Position numbers and translations under genes: made by a program
Part shown: piece by piece, positions 31,766 to 36,244 of the stretch
Layout of the letters: every line of letters begins with the position of its first letter
Position numbering within the stretch: position 1 is the stretch's first letter
Assembly (NCBI GenBank): GCA_020051775.1
Contig: JAGVQJ010000176.1
Location: 1 to 36,244, forward strand
DNA length: 36,244 bases
Source of the DNA: Calditrichota bacterium
GTDB lineage: Bacteria > Electryoneota > B3-LCP
Direction: 5' to 3'
The notes under the pieces: generated by a model
Seen by the model: the letters and a program-made list of their open reading frames with translations, nothing else
The model's database searches: none
What the model was told of the DNA's origin: nothing

Positions 31766-34001
31766 ACAGCAAGCTCAGTGATACAGCATTCAATAGAACC
31801 AGCGCGGCGGCGCATGCGTTCATACCACCCAATGGCAGTGCGACCAAGCCTGTGATAAACGCGCTGATTGCCGCGCCCGCGAGATCCAGGGCATAAAATC
31901 GTCCTCCTCTTTTAGCTAAGGTCTCACCACTGAACTCCAACGCCAACGGGAAATGCGCTCCACTCAAAACTCCGATCACCAGCAGATAAAGGAAGAATAA
32001 ACCCTGGTACAGCACGGGTGCACCACTCCATAACGACTCCCAAGCCATTAGGGCTATCAACGATCCCGCCGCCAGAATCCAATGAGTCTGGATGATGGGG
32101 AGATACCTCCTGGCATGACCATGAAACCGCATGGCGATTAGCGCGCCGATCGCCAGACCCGCCATGTATAATCCCAGCAACAGACCCACTTCCCGGTAAC
32201 CGCTACCGAATCGTACCTGATACGCCGCCAGTGCCAAGATTTCCAGCGATATCGAAGTTATCCCCACTGTTGCAATTGCCCAGGCCGCGGCGATCATTTC
32301 TCTTCGCTGCAAAAGTATACGCACAAATACAGCTCCCAGTACCGTTAGAGTCAATAATGCCAACCCTACAGGTAGGAAAATCCTTTGGATGGCTTTCAAG
32401 ACGTTTGCCCAACCACCTTTAGATTGCCTGGACCAGATCACCTGATTAAAATAGAGGCTGATCGGGGCAGCATCCCGGTTCAGGGGAACATCTCGGAGGG
32501 TAGCCAGCGTCCGACGGATTTTCTCCCGACGCGAGACGGACAGACGATCTTCCAGACGGTATTCATCCCAATACCGTGGTTGGATACCCTCGTTTCGTAA
32601 ACGAGTGATGATGATCTGGGGATCAGCAGCGATTCGAGCGGATGAGTCTCCGGCCACGAAGATGGCATTCGATCCCGGGAGTACAACTACTTGTGGGAAT
32701 ACCTGTGCCAGTGTCCCTTGCAGGGAGGCGAGCAGTGTCGCCAAGTCGCCTCCGAGGTAATCTTCGGATGATCCCACGGTAAAAACCAATATGCCACCGG
32801 GCGTTAAAGAACGGCGGGTCAAGAGAAACCCTTCGACTGTATAGTATTTGGCCAGTCGAGCAGTGCGCGGACCGGGCAGATTCAAGGCAATCAGGTCATA
32901 AGATCGGGGCGATGCTCGCGACAGGAAGCGGCGCCCATCCTCCCAATGAAATGCAACGCGAGGATCCCGAAGTGCTGCCTCGTCCGAATTGAACCAGCGG
33001 GATGCTTCCAACAGCGCGGGATTAATTTCCACCAGATCTAATTTTTCGATAGAAGGGTGACGCAGGACTTCGGGGAGTGCTCCACCCAGAGATCCGCCTA
33101 TCCAGAGTATTCGGCGGGGATTTGGGTGCAGAGCGAGGGTGAGATGAGAACGTTCTTCGGAGGCAGAAGGATCATCGGAGGATGCGAGAGGTAAGCCGTT
33201 TTCATAAACGGTGATTTGCCCGGCCCGGCGGGTAATTTCCAATATCCCGTAAGGTGTCTGCCGGACTTCCAATATCTCCATGTTAGGGTGCAGGCGGGTG
33301 GCCAGCCAGCTTTCCAAGGGTCGAGTGCAAAACAGCAGCGCCAGCCAGAGAATGGCTCCGATGAGCAGCCATATACGACTTCCGGGTCTCAGGATCGAAA
33401 AAGCGACCATGAAGCCCGGAAGAGTGCTTAAGCTTGCCAGAGTCAAGACGCCTACATGCGGCAGGAAGAGCAGCGATAACCCCGTTCCGGCGATGAAAGC
33501 TCCGATAGCCTCCAAATAATAAGCCCGAGTGACGGGCTGAGAGGATTCACCCATCAGCAATCGAGAGGCAATCGGGAAGAGAGCCCCACCGATTATCCCC
33601 ACCGGCAATAAAGCTATAACTAGGGCGGGGAGTATTTCCACAACTCCTGGGATCATTCCAGGAATCCAGCCAAACCAGGAAGCGGCGAGTGGTAACAGCA
33701 ATACCGCCAGTGGCACCGCTATTGCAAGCGCCACCAAACCAGATCCGAACCACTGATGAAGATTCTCGTTCCGGGTAAGAGCCCACGCTCCCAGGGCGCT
33801 GCCCGCGGCGACGGTTAACAGCCAGAGCGCCAGCGTTAAGGCGAAAGCAGTTTCGTCACCACCGGATATGGCCAAGGTCTGCCGTATGAGCAGCACCTGC
33901 GCGCCGCCCAGAAGAAATCCACTGCAGATGATACCGGCGCAGAACACACCCGGATAATTTCGGGTGCTCGTTGACTGGAACGTGGTAGAAACCACAAGCA
34001 A
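31737..34001 (-). CDS. Polytopic membrane protein with spermidine-synthase-like domain
   Basis: A 754-residue protein of the fused transporter-like/spermidine-synthase type. An N-terminal block of about seven membrane helices (to residue 225) is followed by a soluble Rossmann domain (about 240-490) and a second membrane block (about 535-750). In the soluble part ILWIGGSLGGALPEVLRHP replaces the family's GGGDGG, and YDLIALNLPGPRTARL replaces the usual catalytic D...DP; YYTVEGFLLTRRSL is retained. The aminopropyltransferase residues are therefore lost and the function is unknown. The start is uncertain: TTG at 33999-34001 or GTG at 33993-33995, with no ATG nearby and no clear ribosome binding site. 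It lies 10 bp after the lamin-tail gene, so it is probably co-transcribed. Confidence 0.82.
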   Translation of the reverse strand: MLVVSTTFQSTSTRNYPGVFCAGIICSGFLLGGAQVLLIRQTLAISGGDETAFALTLALWLLTVAAGSALGAWALTRNENLHQWFGSGLVALAIAVPLAVLLLPLAASWFGWIPGMIPGVVEILPALVIALLPVGIIGGALFPIASRLLMGESSQPVTRAYYLEAIGAFIAGTGLSLLFLPHVGVLTLASLSTLPGFMVAFSILRPGSRIWLLIGAILWLALLFCTRPLESWLATRLHPNMEILEVRQTPYGILEITRRAGQITVYENGLPLASSDDPSASEERSHLTLALHPNPRRILWIGGSLGGALPEVLRHPSIEKLDLVEINPALLEASRWFNSDEAALRDPRVAFHWEDGRRFLSRASPRSYDLIALNLPGPRTARLAKYYTVEGFLLTRRSLTPGGILVFTVGSSEDYLGGDLATLLASLQGTLAQVFPQVVVLPGSNAIFVAGDSSARIAADPQIIITRLRNEGIQPRYWDEYRLEDRLSVSRREKIRRTLATLRDVPLNRDAAPISLYFNQVIWSRQSKGGWANVLKAIQRIFLPVGLALLTLTVLGAVFVRILLQRREMIAAAWAIATVGITSISLEILALAAYQVRFGSGYREVGLLLGLYMAGLAIGALIAMRFHGHARRYLPIIQTHWILAAGSLIALMAWESLWSGAPVLYQGLFFLYLLVIGVLSGAHFPLALEFSGETLAKRGGRFYALDLAGAAISAFITGLVALPLGGMNACAAALVLLNAVSLSLLFNRVSPSTT

Positions 34002-34011
34002 GCAGTTTGGC

Positions 34012-35460
34012 TTATTTAATCAGCACTGCCTTGGTCGTGAGTGTCCCTTCGGCTGTTACCAACCGCACGAGGTACAAACCCGACGGCAATGCAGAGGCAT
34101 TCCAGTTGGTTTGATAGCGACCTGCCGATAAATAGTCATGCAGAAGAGTCGCCGCCCGGCTGCCGTTCAAGGTAAAGGCTTCCAAGGTAACGTGGCCAGG
34201 ACGAGTCAGATTGAAATCAATCATCGTAGCTGGATTAAACGGATTGGGATGAGGAGCCTGCAAACTGAACTCGGACAGAATACCGGGCAGTGGATGCGAG
34301 ATCACACCTAACAACTGAATGTCGGTCTGGTACCTGGGTAGCGCCTGGTAAGTGGAGCCAAACTGGTTCAGAATGGCTGTCAAATCGAAATGATCTCCCA
34401 TATCCGGGTGACCCGCCCAGCCGTCCAGGTCGGTGTCTTTATCAATACGAAGCACCAGAGTATCCCCGCTGGAGTCGGTGATCAATATGTTTTCGTTGTT
34501 GCCGGTGATGGGCCATTCGGGGGAGTCGGAGGTAATCCAGACATCCTCCAGAGACACCAGCATGGATTCCAGATTCTCGCCGTTATTGTTCGCTATCTGG
34601 CAATTAACGGCGATGGGTGCAGGCGGCGCGACGTAAGGGCCGATGGTCAGTTGGGTAACCGAAGTTACCTCCAACAAATTATTATACTGCGCCAGAGTGC
34701 CTGTCACATTGATGAAATCCCCGGGCGCGAAAACCCAACTGCCGCCGAAGATGTTGATTCCGGCCATGTCGTCCTGTATGTAAGCACTGATGGTTTGCGA
34801 TCCGCCGAACCAGGTGGAGGGCACTGTGGCGATGCCGGAAGTCGAGACGACCTGGCCCAGCATCGTGGAGAAACCGGCGCGAAGTTCGCTCAAAGTGTAA
34901 TAAGGCACTACACCCCCCAGATCGTTGATTTCACCGGGCGTCAGATACACGGTTAGCAAAAAATCAACCTCGTTATTGTTCGTATCATGACCGTCTGGAT
35001 AGCGGCAGAGGCTGGAACCGTTACTCTGATTGGAACAGGGCTGCCCTTCCCCGCGAAAACAGGTGTCGGGCGAAGCAAACGTGCCGTAACCGATGGCATC
35101 GATGATGGCGGCGCCCTGTTTTAATTGGATATTGTCCGGGCCGTTCTGGAAATCCACCGCCGGATCAATCAGGTCCACATTTGAGACGCCGTCGCTTTCG
35201 CCGATCACGAAGAATCCGCCCGCAGGGATGACACCGGTCAGATTGATCGTGGCGTACTCAAGCCCTGTGTATCCGTTTACACCCACCAATTGCCAGCCAT
35301 TCAGGTCCGTTCCCGCCGGGCCATAGAGTTCCACATAGGTGGAATCGTCTGTGCTGAAATCATTGATCATGACTTCGTTGATCGTCACCTGGGCTACGGC
35401 AAAGCTTGAGGTTAGTATGATCAGGCTCAGGGCGAACAAACTTGCGTTTAGAGGACGCAT
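34012..35460 (-). CDS. Exported lamin-tail-domain protein with C-terminal sorting domain
   Basis: A 482-residue protein with a signal peptide (MRPLNASLFALSLIILTS, cleavage near AVA|QV). Residues about 25-165 are a lamin-tail domain (VTINEVMINDFS, YVELYGPAGTDLNGWQLVG, IPAGGFFVIG). Residues about 185-385 are an OB-fold region (SELRAGFSTMLGQVVSTSGI, AYIQDDMAGINIFGG, PGDFINVTGTLAQYNNLLE) of the kind seen beside extracellular nucleases and phosphatases. The last 85 residues are a T9SS-type sorting domain (APHPNPFNPATMIDFNL ... SGLYLVRLVTAEG). The ATG has AAAGGAGA upstream, a strong site. No catalytic domain is present, so it is probably a surface-attached or binding protein. It is divergent from the metallo-beta-lactamase lipoprotein. 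Confidence 0.88.
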   Translation of the reverse strand: MRPLNASLFALSLIILTSSFAVAQVTINEVMINDFSTDDSTYVELYGPAGTDLNGWQLVGVNGYTGLEYATINLTGVIPAGGFFVIGESDGVSNVDLIDPAVDFQNGPDNIQLKQGAAIIDAIGYGTFASPDTCFRGEGQPCSNQSNGSSLCRYPDGHDTNNNEVDFLLTVYLTPGEINDLGGVVPYYTLSELRAGFSTMLGQVVSTSGIATVPSTWFGGSQTISAYIQDDMAGINIFGGSWVFAPGDFINVTGTLAQYNNLLEVTSVTQLTIGPYVAPPAPIAVNCQIANNNGENLESMLVSLEDVWITSDSPEWPITGNNENILITDSSGDTLVLRIDKDTDLDGWAGHPDMGDHFDLTAILNQFGSTYQALPRYQTDIQLLGVISHPLPGILSEFSLQAPHPNPFNPATMIDFNLTRPGHVTLEAFTLNGSRAATLLHDYLSAGRYQTNWNASALPSGLYLVRLVTAEGTLTTKAVLIK

Positions 35461-35470
35461 CTTTTCTCCT

Positions 35471-35498
35471 TTGAAAAAAGCCGCATTTATCGTATCTT
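35471..35498 (+). promoter_or_regulatory. Probable promoter of the metallo-beta-lactamase lipoprotein gene
   Basis: TTGAAA (35471-35476), a 16-bp spacer and TATCTT (35493-35498), about 38 bp before the start codon. Confidence 0.45.
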
Positions 35499-35536
35499 GT
35501 ATTAATTGCTCAGGATTGTACTAACCGTCCCAGGAC

Positions 35537-36244
35537 ATGTCCAGATTCCCCCGACTTACAACCTTTGGATACTTTACTCTCGTACTGGGATTGTTGATTT
35601 CCGGCTGCGGAGAACGCCTGGATCAATCAGCCCCACTCGCTCCCCCTATTCCTCCGTCCGATCCTGAATATATCGAAATCGTCGAAACCGATGGCCGGAT
35701 AAGCATCGAATGGGAATCACCCCTGGTCTGCGATAGCCGGGTGCTTTATTGGCCACACGCCACGGCCATACGGTATATGGCTTCCACCCGTGAAGAATAT
35801 GGGACTGCTCATCAAGTCAAATTGCTGGAATTGAGTCCCGGAGTCTGGTATGATTACTGTGCCTTCGGGCTGGATCTGGACGGCGATACGCTCTATTTGG
35901 GTTCGCCGGATAGTTTCATCACCGGTCAGATTCTGCCAGCCTATTTGCTGAAAGCCCACTTCATTGACGTGAAGCAGGGCGACGGCTGCCTCATTCAGAC
36001 AGCCGAGGGATTCAACTTGATGGTGGACGGAGGCTACGGATCGAACAGCAATCCCTCTCCCCCATCCTGGGATGGCGATGGCGTGCCGCTGGCTCTGAAT
36101 TATTTGCAAAACCTGAATGTCAACGCGATTAACTTGATGGTCAAAACTCACGACCACAGCGACCACTACGGCGGATTGGAGGACGTGCTGAATTCATCCA
36201 TCATCGTTCAGGAGGCTCGAGCGCCGTTTTCCGGGTGGGGATTC
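35537..36244 (+). CDS. Metallo-beta-lactamase-fold lipoprotein, 5' part
   Basis: An open frame of 236 codons that runs off the right edge. It begins MSRFPRLTTF and has a lipoprotein signal with lipobox LISGC (Cys24), then an Ala/Pro-rich linker. A fibronectin-III-like domain follows (about 42-130: ISIEWESPLVCDSRVLYWP, then LELSPGVWYDYCAFGLD), and a metallo-beta-lactamase domain of the ComEC/Rec2-like class: AHFIDVKQGDGCLIQTAEGF, MVDGGYG, and the metal motif THDHSDHYGGL with His205, His207, Asp209 and His210. It is probably an outer-surface or periplasmic hydrolase of nucleic acids or phosphate esters. The remaining metal ligands lie outside the window. The site before the ATG (AGGAC) is very close and weak. 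Confidence 0.85.
   Translation, partial: MSRFPRLTTFGYFTLVLGLLISGCGERLDQSAPLAPPIPPSDPEYIEIVETDGRISIEWESPLVCDSRVLYWPHATAIRYMASTREEYGTAHQVKLLELSPGVWYDYCAFGLDLDGDTLYLGSPDSFITGQILPAYLLKAHFIDVKQGDGCLIQTAEGFNLMVDGGYGSNSNPSPPSWDGDGVPLALNYLQNLNVNAINLMVKTHDHSDHYGGLEDVLNSSIIVQEARAPFSGWGF

Noticed and set aside
35717-36166. 149-residue minus-strand ORF
   Set aside because: It is antisense to the open plus-strand frame that has a lipobox and the THDHSDH metal motif.

Overview
The window looks like chromosomal DNA from an uncultivated anaerobic bacterium of the FCB side of the tree (the Zixibacteria / KSB1 / Marinimicrobia type of candidate phylum). This placement is an inference. It rests on four large exported proteins ending in a Por/T9SS-like C-terminal sorting domain (NPNPFNPATTLSFSLPE... 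GVYLYTL), a lamin-tail exported protein, a 23S-rRNA-IVP-type four-helix-bundle gene, and many short palindromic interspersed repeats. Promoters are readable and very uniform: TTGACA-like, a 17-bp spacer in most cases, then TATATT-like.

Region by region. (1) 1-234: start of a membrane pyrophosphatase (hppA), minus strand, cut by the window edge. (2) 642-4839: a plus-strand operon of a small two-helix membrane protein, a TauE/SafE anion exporter and a small lipoprotein, converging on a PEP-synthase-like protein that keeps the ATP-grasp and phosphohistidine domains but has an unrecognised C-terminus. (3) 4947-7827: tetrapyrrole genes hemC-hemD-hemB on the minus strand, followed by a 33-codon relic of hemL that no ORF caller would report. 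(4) 8072-10093: tRNA-Gln(CUG) with its own promoter and terminator, then a two-gene operon of a zinc-site UroD-superfamily methyltransferase and a BadF/HgdC-type [4Fe-4S] ATPase activase. (5) 10343-17816: three large exported proteins, two of which share an almost identical 225-residue C-terminus. One has a roughly 250-nt structured leader behind a strong promoter. (6) 18012-18351: a nest of different palindromic repeats. (7) 18396-21474: a small membrane protein, a trans-sulfuration PLP enzyme, an IVP-type gene framed by 17-bp inverted repeats, and glgC. (8) 21604-23396: a phosphate module (PhoU-like DUF47 protein, then PiT), bounded by promoter and terminator. (9) 23502-27339: a three-gene signalling operon of a degenerate sensor kinase, an NtrC-type sigma-54 activator and a receiver-kinase hybrid. 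(10) 27471-31765: on the plus strand, an exported small protein, a macro-domain protein that probably starts at CTG, a ROK sugar kinase and a GH57 glucanotransferase. (11) 31737-36244: a membrane protein with a degenerate spermidine-synthase-like core, a lamin-tail exported protein, and a divergently transcribed metallo-beta-lactamase lipoprotein cut by the window end.

Functional themes: glycogen/maltodextrin turnover (glgC, GH57, ROK kinase), phosphate uptake, tetrapyrrole synthesis, corrinoid- or radical-type methyl chemistry (inferred), and a surface/secreted proteome. No CRISPR array, rRNA operon, transposase or phage gene was seen.
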